A stretch of 64,000 bases of DNA from Roseovarius aestuariivivens (GTDB lineage Bacteria; Pseudomonadota; Alphaproteobacteria; Rhodobacterales; Rhodobacteraceae): positions 248,001 through 312,000 of the forward strand of contig NZ_SJEY01000002.1 of NCBI RefSeq assembly GCF_004761875.1, written 5' to 3'. Position 1 is the first letter of the stretch; each line of letters opens with the position of its first letter. This document shows, piece by piece, positions 55,483-64,000 of the stretch. Made by a program: the position numbers and the translations under genes. A model generated the notes under the pieces. That model was given only the letters and a program-made list of their open reading frames with translations. It was not told the origin of the DNA and did not search any database.

Positions 55483-55654
55483 GGGTCATTCTCCGTCTGC
55501 GAGCCACGTGATTCAGCGAGTCAGCATATGGCGCGAAAGCCTCAGTCGCAATTCAAACCCCGGTCATTTGGCGAAGATGTGCGCATGTGGGTTTGAATCG
55601 CCACGCGGGAACGATAAACGGGGGAAAACGCTCCATACCGTCTGGCGAACCCTC

Positions 55655-56173
55655 ATGACCCGTATTTTCAGCCTGCTTCTTTCGGCCCTTGTTCTGTTGT
55701 CGGCCTGTGCCGCGCCCCCGCCTTCGCAGCCGCAGATCGGCGCGGACGGCAAACCGCTTCCGAAGGTCTATCGTATCCGCTCTGGCGAGACCGCGAAAAT
55801 CCAGTTCCGGATGCTCGATTCGGTCAATTCCCTGCGTCAGGCGGCGGGCCAGCCGCCTGTCGAGTTGAATGCGCAGCTCAACGCCGCGGCAGCCACCCAT
55901 TCGCAAGATATGTCGGTTCAGAACCGGCCCTGGCATTTCGGATCGGACGGCTCTTCCCCGATCGACCGGATCCGGCGCGTGGGCTATTCCGGCGATCTTG
56001 TCGGCGAGACGATTTCCGAGACCTACGAGACCGAGTTGGAAACGCTGGCCGCATGGATGGAAGACCCCGCCACGCGACAGGTCATCATGTCACCCGAGGC
56101 CCGCAACATGGGCTTTTCCTGGCTGCAGGAAGACAACGGCAAGATCTGGTGGACGCTGGTGATGGGCGAGTAA
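55655..56173 (+). CDS. CAP-domain (SCP-like) lipoprotein
   Basis: 172 residues with a lipobox (LLSACA, Cys18) and a CAP/SCP domain: MLDSVNSLRQAAGQPPVELN, AAATHSQDMSVQNRPWHFG and GETISETYETELETLAAWMEDP. The CAP His/Glu positions seem to be His92-like HSQDM and GETI. Bacterial CAP proteins are secreted and mostly uncharacterised. ATG 55655 gives the lipoprotein signal; the longer frame upstream is rejected. It lies between two L,D-transpeptidase genes. Confidence 0.83.
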   Translation: MTRIFSLLLSALVLLSACAAPPPSQPQIGADGKPLPKVYRIRSGETAKIQFRMLDSVNSLRQAAGQPPVELNAQLNAAAATHSQDMSVQNRPWHFGSDGSSPIDRIRRVGYSGDLVGETISETYETELETLAAWMEDPATRQVIMSPEARNMGFSWLQEDNGKIWWTLVMGE

Positions 56174-56183
56174 CCCACCAGCG

Positions 56184-56681
56184 TTACGGGTAGATCGAAA
56201 TCGGCGTTCCGTCGCGGACCATCGCATAGATATCTTCGATTTCGCGGTCCTTGACCGAGATGCATCCGGCGGTCCAATCCGGCCCGTTGCCCCGCTTTTT
56301 CTCATTCGGACGTCCGTGAATGAAAATATCGCCGCCCGGCTGTTTACCGGCCTCTCGGGCGCGGGCGATATCCTGAGCGTTGGGATAGGAGATGCCGATC
56401 GACAGGTGGAACGCGCTGTTGGGATTACGGCGGTCGATGGTGTAGTGGCCCTCTGGCGTTCTACCGTCGCCTTCGAACTGTTTGTGTCCATCGGGCGCGA
56501 ATCCGAGATCGATCCGATAGGATTCGAGCACCTCGTCATGATGCAGCAGATACATCTTCCGCTCACCCTTGTAGACGAGAACGCGGGTCACCTCTGGCCC
56601 GTAATAGGTTTTGAACTTGGATCCGCATCCCGTCACCACGGCGAGCGACAGAATCAGGAAAAGGCATTTCAGGAAACGCAT
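56184..56681 (-). CDS. L,D-transpeptidase-family lipoprotein
   Basis: 165 residues with a lipoprotein leader (LAVVTGC, Cys19), then a YkuD-type domain: YRIDLGFAPDGHKQFEGDGRTPEGHY, His122 in IFIHGRP and Cys140 in WTAGCISVKD. This subgroup (murein L,D-transpeptidase YafK-like) may also hydrolyse the protein-peptidoglycan bond. Convergent with the CAP gene, 10 bp apart. Confidence 0.88.
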   Translation of the reverse strand: MRFLKCLFLILSLAVVTGCGSKFKTYYGPEVTRVLVYKGERKMYLLHHDEVLESYRIDLGFAPDGHKQFEGDGRTPEGHYTIDRRNPNSAFHLSIGISYPNAQDIARAREAGKQPGGDIFIHGRPNEKKRGNGPDWTAGCISVKDREIEDIYAMVRDGTPISIYP

Positions 56682-56751
56682 CTGGACTGACTCAACTTGC
56701 TGCTCTTTTTTGTCCTTTTACCGCGTTGCGCGGCGCCGGTCATCGGCGATT

Positions 56752-57981
56752 TCACGATGTGGAAGATTTTTGTGTGAACTGCGCCACCAGTTCCACATGC
56801 GACGACCAGCGGAACTGATCCACGGGGCGGACTTGGTCGAGCGTGTAGGCCCCCGCGCAGAGGATCGCGGCGTCGCGGGCGAAGGTGACCGGATTGCAGG
56901 AGACGTAGGCGATCCGTCCCGGCGCCGCCTGCGCCAGCTCGCGCACCTGCGCCTCGGCGCCGGCGCGTGGCGGGTCCAGAACGACGGCATCGAATCGGTC
57001 AAGCTCTGCCGCGATGAGCGGCTGGCGGAACAGGTCGCGCGCCTCGGTGGTCAGCGGCTTGACACGCGTGGCCATGCGCCAGCCCTGGTCAAGCGCACGA
57101 AGCATGTCCGCGTCGCCCTCGACAGCGTGCACGCGCGCGATCCGCGACAGTGGCAGGGCGAAGGTGCCGCAGCCCGAGAAAAGGTCCAAAATGTGACCGG
57201 CCGGGCCGATCAGGCTCTGAACCGCCTCGATCAAGGTATTTTCCGAGGCCTTCGTCGCCTGAAGAAATGCGCCGGGCGGAGGCACCACACGGATATCGCC
57301 AAACACTTGCTCGGGCGGACGGCGGGTGACGATCACCTCATCTTCCCAAGTCAGGCGGGCAAGGTCGTGGGTATCGGCGAGGGCGGCCAACGCGACGCGG
57401 AGCGGACCGTCGAGCGGTTTGCCCCCGATGACCTGAAGGTCGAGGCCCGTCTCGGATAAGGTCGCGGCGACCGAGAGCTCGCCCTTGCGGCTGCCGCCCG
57501 CAATCGCAAGCGCCTCTGCCACGGGCAGGGCGCGGAGAAGATCAGGCTCTAACAAACGGCAGTCGGGGATTTCTACGACCACGTCCGATGCGCGCGCGTG
57601 AAAGCCGGCAAGCGCGCCCTTCTTGGTACGGCGCGCCGACAGCGTGGCGCGGCGGCGCGAGGCGGGAGGAACGGTGAAGATCGGTGCCAGCGTCGTCTCA
57701 AGCCCGTGCGCAGAGAGGGCGCGGGCGACGATTTCGGTTTTCCAGGCCGCGACAAAGCCGTCCGAAGCGTGCTGAAGCTGACAGCCGCCGCAGGATTTGA
57801 AATGCCGACAGGGCGGAGCAACCCGATCGGGCGAGGACGTCACGATCTTGGGATTGCGCAGGACCTGGCCGTCGAGGTCACCGCTGATGCGTTCGCCGGG
57901 CAGCGTGAGGGGGGCATAGACCGGTCCATCGGCAATCCCGTCGCCGCGATGGCCCAAGCGAAGAATGTCGATTTCTGCCAT
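56752..57981 (-). CDS. RNA m5U methyltransferase (RlmD/TrmA family)
   Basis: 409 residues: a TRAM-like N-terminus, Fe-S Cys58, Cys64 and Cys67 in CRHFKSCGGC, SAM site DLFSGCGTFALPLSR near 270, DPPRAGAE, and the catalytic Cys362 in VSCNPVTFARD. It methylates uridine at C5 in 23S rRNA or tRNA; which site cannot be told here. It starts 3 bp after the ABC transporter gene on the same strand. Confidence 0.88.
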   Translation of the reverse strand: MAEIDILRLGHRGDGIADGPVYAPLTLPGERISGDLDGQVLRNPKIVTSSPDRVAPPCRHFKSCGGCQLQHASDGFVAAWKTEIVARALSAHGLETTLAPIFTVPPASRRRATLSARRTKKGALAGFHARASDVVVEIPDCRLLEPDLLRALPVAEALAIAGGSRKGELSVAATLSETGLDLQVIGGKPLDGPLRVALAALADTHDLARLTWEDEVIVTRRPPEQVFGDIRVVPPPGAFLQATKASENTLIEAVQSLIGPAGHILDLFSGCGTFALPLSRIARVHAVEGDADMLRALDQGWRMATRVKPLTTEARDLFRQPLIAAELDRFDAVVLDPPRAGAEAQVRELAQAAPGRIAYVSCNPVTFARDAAILCAGAYTLDQVRPVDQFRWSSHVELVAQFTQKSSTS

Positions 57982-57984
57982 GAT

Positions 57985-59826
57985 CTATTCCGCCGCCTCG
58001 TCCGCATTGAGGAACCCGCCCGACTGCCGCGCCCAGAAGCGGGCATAAAGCCCACCGGAGGCCAGCAAGGCATCATGCGTGCCTTCCTCGACGATGTGAC
58101 CCTGATCCAGCACGATGATGCGATCCATCCGCGCGATGGTAGACAGCCGGTGGGCGATGGCGATCACGGTTTTCCCTTCCATCATCCCGTAGAGCGTGGA
58201 TTGGATGGCTGCCTCGACCTCGCTGTCGAGCGCGCTTGTCGCCTCGTCCAGAAGCAGAATCGGCGCATCCTTGAGGATGGCGCGAGCGAGCGTGATACGC
58301 TGGCGCTGTCCGCCCGACAGCTTGACGCCTCGTTCGCCCACATGGGCGTCATAACCGGTGCGCCCCTCCGGATCGGCGAGGTCGAGGATGAACTCATGCG
58401 CCTCAGCCTTCTGCGCGGCGGCAAGCATCTCAGCCTCGGTGGCATCGGGGCGGGCGTAGAGGATATTGTCGCGCACTGAGCGGTGCAGGAGGGAGCTATC
58501 CTGCTGAACCATGCCGATCCGGTCGCGCAGGCTGTCCTGCGTGACCTTGGAAATGTCCTGCCCATCGATCAGGATGCGGCCACCTTCGGCGTCGTAAAAC
58601 CGCAAAAGCAGCTTGACGAGGGTCGATTTTCCGGCGCCAGAGCGGCCCACCAGACCGATCTTTTCCCCAGGTTCGATGGTTAGCGAGACGTGATCCAACC
58701 CGCCGCTTTCGCGGCCGAAATGATGCGAAAGATCACGGATCTCGATCTTGCCGGCAGTCAGGTCGAGCGGTTTGGCACCAGGGGCATCCACCAGCTCGAT
58801 CGGTTGGGCGATGGTTTCCATTCCCTCTGCCACCACGCCAAGCTGCCGGAAAAAGGAGGTAAGCGCCCACATGATCCAGCCGGTCATCGCGTTGAGCCGC
58901 AGCGTGAGAGCCGTGGCTGCCGCAACCACGCCGACGCTGGCCTGACCGGTGGACCACAGCAGAATGCCCCAGCCCACGACACCAACGATCAAAAGCCCGT
59001 TGAGCGCGACAAGCGTGACATCCATGATCGTGTAGATCCGCATCTCGGCCTGAAAAGTGCGGCGGGCGTGTTCGATCGCTTCGCCGGCATAGTCTATTTC
59101 ACGTTTGGAATGCGCGAAAAGCTTGACCGAATGGATGTTGGTATAGGCATCCACAACCCGGCCCGTGACCCAACTGCGGGCGTCCGAGGCAGCCTTGGAC
59201 GCGGGACCGACGCGGGCCATGGTCCAGCGCACAAGCAAAAGGTAAAGCCCGAGCCAGACAATCAGCGGGATCGTGAGCCGCAGATCGGCACCCCAAAGCA
59301 GAAGCGCCGCACCGACCACATAGGCGAGCGCAAAGCTGATGGCGTCGAAGATCTGGAATACGGCCTCGCCCGCCGCAGGAGGCGTCTGCATGATGCGGTT
59401 GGCGATACGGCCCGCGAAGTCGTTCTCAAACCAGCCCACAGACTGGTTGAGGACGTGCCGGTGCGCGCGCCAACGGATCAGCGTGCCGAAATTGGGCAGG
59501 ATCGCGTTATTCAGTAGCATCACGTCCACCGCCTGAATGATCGGGCGAAGGAAAAGAATGAAGACTGCAACAAGGCCGATTTCGAGACCGTAATCCGCCC
59601 AAACCTCGGCCGGGCTGCCGGCCAGGATATCGACAAGACGTCCCATGTAGTAGATCAGTCCGACCTCTATCGCGGCCACCACGATGGACATAAGACCGGT
59701 GATCCAGAACACCCGCCGGAACGGGGACATGTAGGCCCGCAGAAAGGGCCAGAGGCGCGTCGGCGGGCGCGCCTCCTCGGTATACTTGCAATAGGGATCG
59801 ACGAGATTTTCGAAGAATTTGAACAT
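57985..59826 (-). CDS. ABC exporter with fused permease and ATPase
   Basis: 613 residues: six-helix ABC exporter membrane domain (about 35-320) and a C-terminal ATPase with Walker A GRSGAGKSTL, Q-loop MVQQDSSLL, signature LSGGQRQR, Walker B ILLLDEATSALD and switch His in IAHRLSTI. It functions as a homo- or heterodimer. Substrate unknown; lipid or drug exporters are most similar. It is followed by the RNA methyltransferase gene and preceded by the CCA-adding enzyme. Confidence 0.9.
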   Translation of the reverse strand: MFKFFENLVDPYCKYTEEARPPTRLWPFLRAYMSPFRRVFWITGLMSIVVAAIEVGLIYYMGRLVDILAGSPAEVWADYGLEIGLVAVFILFLRPIIQAVDVMLLNNAILPNFGTLIRWRAHRHVLNQSVGWFENDFAGRIANRIMQTPPAAGEAVFQIFDAISFALAYVVGAALLLWGADLRLTIPLIVWLGLYLLLVRWTMARVGPASKAASDARSWVTGRVVDAYTNIHSVKLFAHSKREIDYAGEAIEHARRTFQAEMRIYTIMDVTLVALNGLLIVGVVGWGILLWSTGQASVGVVAAATALTLRLNAMTGWIMWALTSFFRQLGVVAEGMETIAQPIELVDAPGAKPLDLTAGKIEIRDLSHHFGRESGGLDHVSLTIEPGEKIGLVGRSGAGKSTLVKLLLRFYDAEGGRILIDGQDISKVTQDSLRDRIGMVQQDSSLLHRSVRDNILYARPDATEAEMLAAAQKAEAHEFILDLADPEGRTGYDAHVGERGVKLSGGQRQRITLARAILKDAPILLLDEATSALDSEVEAAIQSTLYGMMEGKTVIAIAHRLSTIARMDRIIVLDQGHIVEEGTHDALLASGGLYARFWARQSGGFLNADEAAE

Positions 59827-59830
59827 CTGG

Positions 59831-60988
59831 TCAGCCCTCTTGCAACAACGTGTCGCGATCCAGCGTGAAATCCGACGCGATCCAGGCGGTTTCCAGGTCC
59901 TTGAGCTTGGCGCCGAGTTCGGGGCCGGACAGATCCGGCATGAAGTCGGTCGCGCTGACTGGCAGGACAGCCCGCGCGCCGCGCGTGATGTCGGCCAGTT
60001 CCGAATCCCGCACGCCTTGTTCCATCAGCGCAGCGCGCAAGAGCAGCGCATCGCGGCCCCGGTCCGGTCCGAGGCGATAGCCAAGCTCTCCGGCTGTTGC
60101 AGAGCCCAGCGCCCCGGCCCTGATCCTGGCGAAATCGCGGGCCTCGGCGCGGCTAAGGCGTAGCGCGGTGTCCACGGATTCTCCGCCGAGACAGGCAAGA
60201 CGGCGGATCGGATCAGGATCGACGCCAGAAGCGATTTCAAGGTGAATGAGCAGGGATAGAGCCGCATCGGTCGATCCCGGCAGCACATGCGACAGCGCGC
60301 CGGCCTGGCGCATGGCGGCCACGGCCGGTGCGGGATCGGGCGCCGCCAGAAGCTTGCGCATCTCGGCTCCGATGCGTTCGCGCGACAGCCCGTCGATGCC
60401 GTCGGCGAGGTCGGCGCACGCCGCGAGCCCGTCACGGTCGAGACCACCCTCGGGATCGCCGTACCACGCATAAAAGCGGAAGAATCGGAGAATGCGGAGG
60501 TAGTCTTCGCGGATGCGCAATTCGGCATCATCGATAAAGCGAATTCGCCGGTCTGTGATATCCGCCATGCCACCGAGCGGATCGAGCACCGTGCCATCCC
60601 GCCGGGCGTAAAGCGCGTTCACGGTAAAGTCGCGGCGGCGGGCATCGCTTGTGATATCCTCGGCAAAGGAGACGACGGCGTGGCGCCCGTCGGTTTCCAC
60701 GTCCTTGCGGAAGGTCGTAACCTCGAACGGGGTGCCGTTTGCAATGACGGTGACGGTGCCGTGGTCGATGCCCGTCGGAACGGGCTTGAGACCCGCCGCT
60801 TCCGCAAGCGCGATCACGCGCTCGGGATGGGCATCGGTGGTGATGTCCACATCGCCAACCGGTTCATTCAAGAGCGCGTTGCGAACGCAGCCGCCGACCA
60901 GGTAGGCCTCGTGACCCGCCTCTTCAAGCATGGCGCAGACCGCCTGAGTTTCCGGCGCGTCGATCCACGGGCCGGCAACCCGCGTCAT
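59831..60988 (-). CDS. cca: CCA-adding tRNA nucleotidyltransferase
   Basis: 385 residues, class II poly(A)-polymerase-like fold: AYLVGGCVRNALLNEPVGDVDITT with catalytic Asp pair, RRDFTVNALYA (motif B) and REDYLRILRFFRFYAWYG. It adds or repairs the 3' CCA of tRNA. It overlaps the NudL-type gene by 4 bp. Confidence 0.93.
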   Translation of the reverse strand: MTRVAGPWIDAPETQAVCAMLEEAGHEAYLVGGCVRNALLNEPVGDVDITTDAHPERVIALAEAAGLKPVPTGIDHGTVTVIANGTPFEVTTFRKDVETDGRHAVVSFAEDITSDARRRDFTVNALYARRDGTVLDPLGGMADITDRRIRFIDDAELRIREDYLRILRFFRFYAWYGDPEGGLDRDGLAACADLADGIDGLSRERIGAEMRKLLAAPDPAPAVAAMRQAGALSHVLPGSTDAALSLLIHLEIASGVDPDPIRRLACLGGESVDTALRLSRAEARDFARIRAGALGSATAGELGYRLGPDRGRDALLLRAALMEQGVRDSELADITRGARAVLPVSATDFMPDLSGPELGAKLKDLETAWIASDFTLDRDTLLQEG

Positions 60989-61584
60989 GTCTCTGCCGCG
61001 TCGGCGAGAGACCGCAAGATCCGCGCGGTGGCGCCCCAGATGTAATACGGGCCATAGGGCACCGCATAGTAATACCGGCGCGCCCCGCGCCAGCGACGGT
61101 ACTGCACGCCAAAGCGCGCCGCGTCGAGCACATGGGCGAGCGGGACGGAAAACACCTCTTCGACCTCGCCGGCCTCCGGCACGGGCGAGAAGGGCGCGCG
61201 CACCCGGGCAAGGACCGGCGTCATGAGAAAACTTGTCACTGTTTCATGCGAAGACCACGATCCAAGCACCTCGACATTGTCAGGATGCAGGCCGATTTCC
61301 TCGGACGCTTCGCGCAGGGCGGTGGCCACGATATCCGCATCGCCTTCGTCCTGCTTGCCGCCGGGAAAGGCCACCTGCCCCGGATGGTGCTTGAGCGAGG
61401 AGGAGCGTTTCGTGAGCCACAGACGGGGCCCTGTCGGGGTCAGCTCGATCGGAACGAGCACACCGGCCGGGCGCAGTTTGCGCCCTTCCGGCAGAACGGT
61501 GTCGGGATTCAAATCATGGTCCGACGAAGGCGCGCGGGGCCGGTCGAGCGCCCTCAAAATGGGGTCCAGCGGATCAGCGGTCAT
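60985..61584 (-). CDS. CoA pyrophosphatase-type Nudix hydrolase (NudL-like)
   Basis: 199 residues with LTKRSSSLKHHPGQVAFPGGKQDEGD, the CoA-Nudix (UPF0035) signature, followed by REASEEIGL of the Nudix box. It hydrolyses CoA or its derivatives. ATG 61584 lies inside the end of hslO by 11 bp, so translation is likely coupled. Confidence 0.9.
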   Translation of the reverse strand: MTADPLDPILRALDRPRAPSSDHDLNPDTVLPEGRKLRPAGVLVPIELTPTGPRLWLTKRSSSLKHHPGQVAFPGGKQDEGDADIVATALREASEEIGLHPDNVEVLGSWSSHETVTSFLMTPVLARVRAPFSPVPEAGEVEEVFSVPLAHVLDAARFGVQYRRWRGARRYYYAVPYGPYYIWGATARILRSLADAAET

Positions 61585-62569
61585 CGCCCTTGTCCGGCGA
61601 TGCCCCGGCCCCCAAAGTGGCCGGATCGAGACGGTAATGTGCGCCACAGAACTGACAGTCGGCGGTGACGATCCCGTCATCGGTGATCATCTCGGCGATG
61701 TCCTCGGCAGCGTAGATCGAAAGGCTGTTGCGCAGGCGGTCTTCGGAACAGGTACACCCGAAACGCACCGGCTGCATGTCGAAGACCCGGGGCGCCTCTT
61801 CGTGGAAAAGCCGCACCAGAAGATCCGCAGGAGACACCGAAGGACCGATCAATTCGAGATCTTCGACGGTATCGAGAAGGGTGTTGGCGCGCGTCCAGTT
61901 TTCCTCATTGTCCTCGCCGAGAATATCGGACGCCGTCAGAAGACCGTTCTCGCCGCTACCGCCGCCTGTTGCGAAAGGCGACGCCTTGGGCATGTGCTGC
62001 AGGAGCACGCCACCGGCGCGCCAATGCGGCTGCCCGCCGCGTTCGGTCGACTTGCCGAAGCTGAGTGCGAACCGGGTCGGAAGCTGTTCGGACTGGGCAA
62101 AATAGCTTTCCGCACAGGCGGTCAGGCTGCCGCCGGCGATGGGCGTGATCCCCTGATAAGGCGCGGTGCCCTTGCCCTGGTCGATGAGCACGGCGAAATA
62201 GCCGTCGCCGACCTGGGAATAGGGCGATCCGGGCATGATCTTGTCTCGATCAAAGCTGGCATAGGCCCGAATCTTGGCGGGCTCTCCCTCTTCGCTGGGG
62301 GCGAAATAATCGGTGGCGATCAGGCGGACAGCGCCCTTGCTCTGGATCTGCAGGGACAATTTCCAGCGCAGTTTGATCGTCTGGCCGACCAGCGCTGTCA
62401 GCAGCGCCATTTCCGCGATCAGCGCCTCGACCTGCGGGGGATAGTCGTGCTGCGACAGGATACCATCAAGCGCACCGTCAAGCCGGGCGACGCGGCCGCG
62501 GATATCGCAGTGATCAAGCTGAAAAGGCAGAACCGTATCGTCCCACGCGATTTTCTGTCCGAGAGTCAT
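61574..62569 (-). CDS. hslO: Redox-regulated chaperone Hsp33
   Basis: 331 residues with the Hsp33 fold and the C-terminal zinc motif Cys272-x-Cys274 ... Cys305-x-x-Cys308 (CTCSEDRL and CQFCGAHY). Oxidation of these Cys releases zinc and turns on the chaperone. ATG 62569 follows AAGGA; the longer frame to 62698 lacks family residues. First gene of the hslO-nudL-cca run. Confidence 0.94.
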   Translation of the reverse strand: MTLGQKIAWDDTVLPFQLDHCDIRGRVARLDGALDGILSQHDYPPQVEALIAEMALLTALVGQTIKLRWKLSLQIQSKGAVRLIATDYFAPSEEGEPAKIRAYASFDRDKIMPGSPYSQVGDGYFAVLIDQGKGTAPYQGITPIAGGSLTACAESYFAQSEQLPTRFALSFGKSTERGGQPHWRAGGVLLQHMPKASPFATGGGSGENGLLTASDILGEDNEENWTRANTLLDTVEDLELIGPSVSPADLLVRLFHEEAPRVFDMQPVRFGCTCSEDRLRNSLSIYAAEDIAEMITDDGIVTADCQFCGAHYRLDPATLGAGASPDKGDDR

Positions 62570-62646
62570 AGGGGTTTCCTTGTGCGCCGGGGGTTGGCAT
62601 ACCGCATCTACATATGTGCAACAAGCCACGGTCCAAGGGGCACCCG

Positions 62647-63093
62647 ATGATGCGACGCTTTGGCGAAACGCCCGATCCGAACCGGCACTATGTGCCACGG
62701 CCGGGCGCCTATGCGATCCTTGTGCGGGACGGTCAGGTTCTTTTGACGCATCAGGCGGAACCGAAGCCGGAATACCAATTGCCCGGCGGCGGGATCGACA
62801 CGGGCGAGTCGCCGGTGCGCGCGCTGCACCGGGAGGTATTCGAGGAAACGGGGTGGCGGATCACCGCGCCGCGGCGGCTGGGGGCGTTCAAACGCTTCGC
62901 CTATATGCCGGAATACGACCTATGGGCCGAGAAAACCTGTCTTATCTATACCGCCCTTCCCGTGCGTCCGCACGGCCCGCCGGTTGAAACCGGGCACAGT
63001 GCCGTGTGGGCCGCCCCTGAGGTGGCCGCGCGGGTGGTTGGCAATCCCGGAGATCGGCATTTCGTCAGAACCCTGCTGGCGCGGGTGCTTTGA
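62647..63093 (+). CDS. Nudix hydrolase
   Basis: 148 residues with the Nudix box GGGIDTGESPVRALHREVFEETGW (about 47-70, REV-x-EE conserved). Substrate unknown. AAGGGG is placed correctly for ATG 62647 (62650 is a near alternative); ATG 62614 is upstream without such a site. Its 3' end overlaps the convergent phosphatase gene by 29 bp. Confidence 0.88.
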   Translation: MMRRFGETPDPNRHYVPRPGAYAILVRDGQVLLTHQAEPKPEYQLPGGGIDTGESPVRALHREVFEETGWRITAPRRLGAFKRFAYMPEYDLWAEKTCLIYTALPVRPHGPPVETGHSAVWAAPEVAARVVGNPGDRHFVRTLLARVL

Positions 63094-64000
63094 AGTCGAG
63101 CAGAACCGCCGAGATATCGTCATCAAAGACGTCGGAGCCGGCACACTCGGCAAGATGCCAGACGAGCGATTCCAGGAAAGCCAGCCCGTGACATTGCCTG
63201 AGCCGCCGCAATATGTCGGTGAGCCCGGCCTCGCCCAGAAGACCGCCGGTCTTGGTTTCGCATTCCGTGATGCCATCGGAATGCACGAGCAAGCGGTCGC
63301 CCGGGCTGAGCGTAATCTCGAACTGTTCGAATTCCGCGCCGTCGATCAGACCGACCGGCAGGCCGCCGGTGCCCACCATCTCGACCCGCCCATCACGTCG
63401 CAGAATCGCAGGGCTTGGATGTCCTGCCTGCGCCATGGTGACCAGCCCGGTATCGAGCGCGACGTCGGCCAGCAGCAGAGTGAAGTAATGTTCAGTCTCT
63501 ATTTCACCCAGAAACATGGTGTTGAGAAGGGCAATGGTTTCGGCTGGGGGGCGCGGAAAATAACCGCCGTTCCGACCACGCATAAGTGCGACGTTCTGCT
63601 CGGGCGCCGTGGCGCTGAGATACCCGGCGAGACGTGCCGTCATCAGGGCCGAGCTGATTCCGTGGCCCGAGACGTCGATCGCATAGATCCCGAGGCGGGT
63701 TTCGGACACCGGGAAACTGCCGACCAGGTCACCGCCGACATGGCCCGCCGACCGCAACAGCAGGGACAATTCCGCCGGTCCGAAATCCTGAAATCGCTCA
63801 CTGACCAGGGATTGTTGCAGCTTGCGCGCCTCGAGCAAATCGCTGTCGAGCGAGTCGTAGAGAACCTGCAAATCGCTCAGAGTCGATTCGATCAGGCGGT
63901 TTTTATCGGACAGTTCACGCTGCATGCGAACGATGCGTTCCCCGGCCGAGATACGCGCCCGCAACTCCGCCGGATTGACGGGCTTGGTGAGAAAATCGTC
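63065..64000 (-). CDS. PP2C/SpoIIE phosphatase with receiver domain (5' end outside window)
   Basis: The visible part ends a response-regulator receiver domain (DDFLTKPVNPAELRAR at the window edge), then a coiled linker (about 20 to 60 of the visible residues) and a SpoIIE-type PP2C phosphatase domain with GGDLVGSF, YAIDVSGHGISSALMTARLAGYLSA and SDVFDDDISAVLLDF. Such RsbU-like proteins dephosphorylate anti-sigma-antagonists in general stress control. The gene continues beyond base 64000 on the upstream side. Confidence 0.9.
   Translation of the reverse strand, partial: DDFLTKPVNPAELRARISAGERIVRMQRELSDKNRLIESTLSDLQVLYDSLDSDLLEARKLQQSLVSERFQDFGPAELSLLLRSAGHVGGDLVGSFPVSETRLGIYAIDVSGHGISSALMTARLAGYLSATAPEQNVALMRGRNGGYFPRPPAETIALLNTMFLGEIETEHYFTLLLADVALDTGLVTMAQAGHPSPAILRRDGRVEMVGTGGLPVGLIDGAEFEQFEITLSPGDRLLVHSDGITECETKTGGLLGEAGLTDILRRLRQCHGLAFLESLVWHLAECAGSDVFDDDISAVLLDFKAPAPAGF

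Noticed and set aside
55575-55620. tRNA-like GGTTTGAATCGCC segment
   Set aside because: No matching acceptor, anticodon or D arms around it.

Overview
The window looks like chromosomal DNA of a Rhodobacterales (Roseobacter-group) alphaproteobacterium. It is GC-rich and gene-dense, with many 1-4 bp start/stop overlaps and GTG or TTG starts. It carries alphaproteobacterial gene orders such as lptC-lptA-lptB-hpf-ptsN, secA / parvulin / argJ / mutT, and rimP-nusA-ylxR-infB. I recognised no rRNA, tRNA, insertion sequence or CRISPR array. This assignment rests on gene content and order, not on a search.

Layout. 0-5.9 kb: a TPR protein (cut by the window edge), then an opgC-opgG-opgH operon for periplasmic osmoregulated glucans. 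5.9-10.4 kb (minus): an alpha/beta hydrolase and a rhodanese, then an arsenate-resistance operon made of an ArsR-ArsC fusion, a GAPDH and ArsJ. 10.5-14.4 kb (plus): nanoRNase nrnC, the LPS-transport genes lptC, lptA and lptB, the long hibernation factor hpf, and ptsN. 14.4-23.4 kb (minus): a surface-glycan set with a two-module sulfotransferase, a GT14-type transferase, two tandem paralogous GT2-type transferases, galE, galU, kdsB and cysQ. A KpsM-like export permease and an SH3b protein follow on plus. 24.9-29.7 kb: alkB, dnaK-dnaJ, radC. 29.7-36.3 kb: a PBP-OmpA fusion, an unrecognised anchored protein, secA, and a divergent parvulin gene leading into argJ-mutT.

37.9-40.1 kb is the clearest foreign stretch. 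It is visibly AT-rich and bounded on the left by a perfect 17-bp inverted repeat. It holds a two-gene module: an AAA15-type ATPase without a nuclease domain, followed 3 nt later by a PIN-like nuclease. On the right edge lies a diverged remnant that reads like the 3' end of infB, about 0.7 kb from the intact infB. This module is the best candidate in the window for an undescribed (possibly anti-phage) system.

40.2-46.2 kb (minus): a His-rich lipoprotein, then infB, ylxR, nusA and rimP, with a promoter and an intrinsic terminator in the operon leader that could act as an attenuator. 46.2-53.3 kb: PLP decarboxylase, CDGSH Fe-S protein, prolyl aminopeptidase, ubiG, a comF-grxC-nitrilase-marR operon and a methyltransferase. 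53.4-64 kb: hemH, a small membrane protein, two L,D-transpeptidases flanking a CAP-domain lipoprotein, an RNA m5U methyltransferase, an ABC exporter, the CCA-adding enzyme, a NudL-type Nudix, hslO, another Nudix, and the end of a SpoIIE-type phosphatase cut by the window edge.

Functional links. galU and galE supply UDP-glucose and UDP-galactose, and UDP-glucose also feeds OpgH. The sulfotransferase would release PAP that CysQ removes. lptABC and kdsB serve LPS. dnaKJ, hslO and hpf are stress functions.
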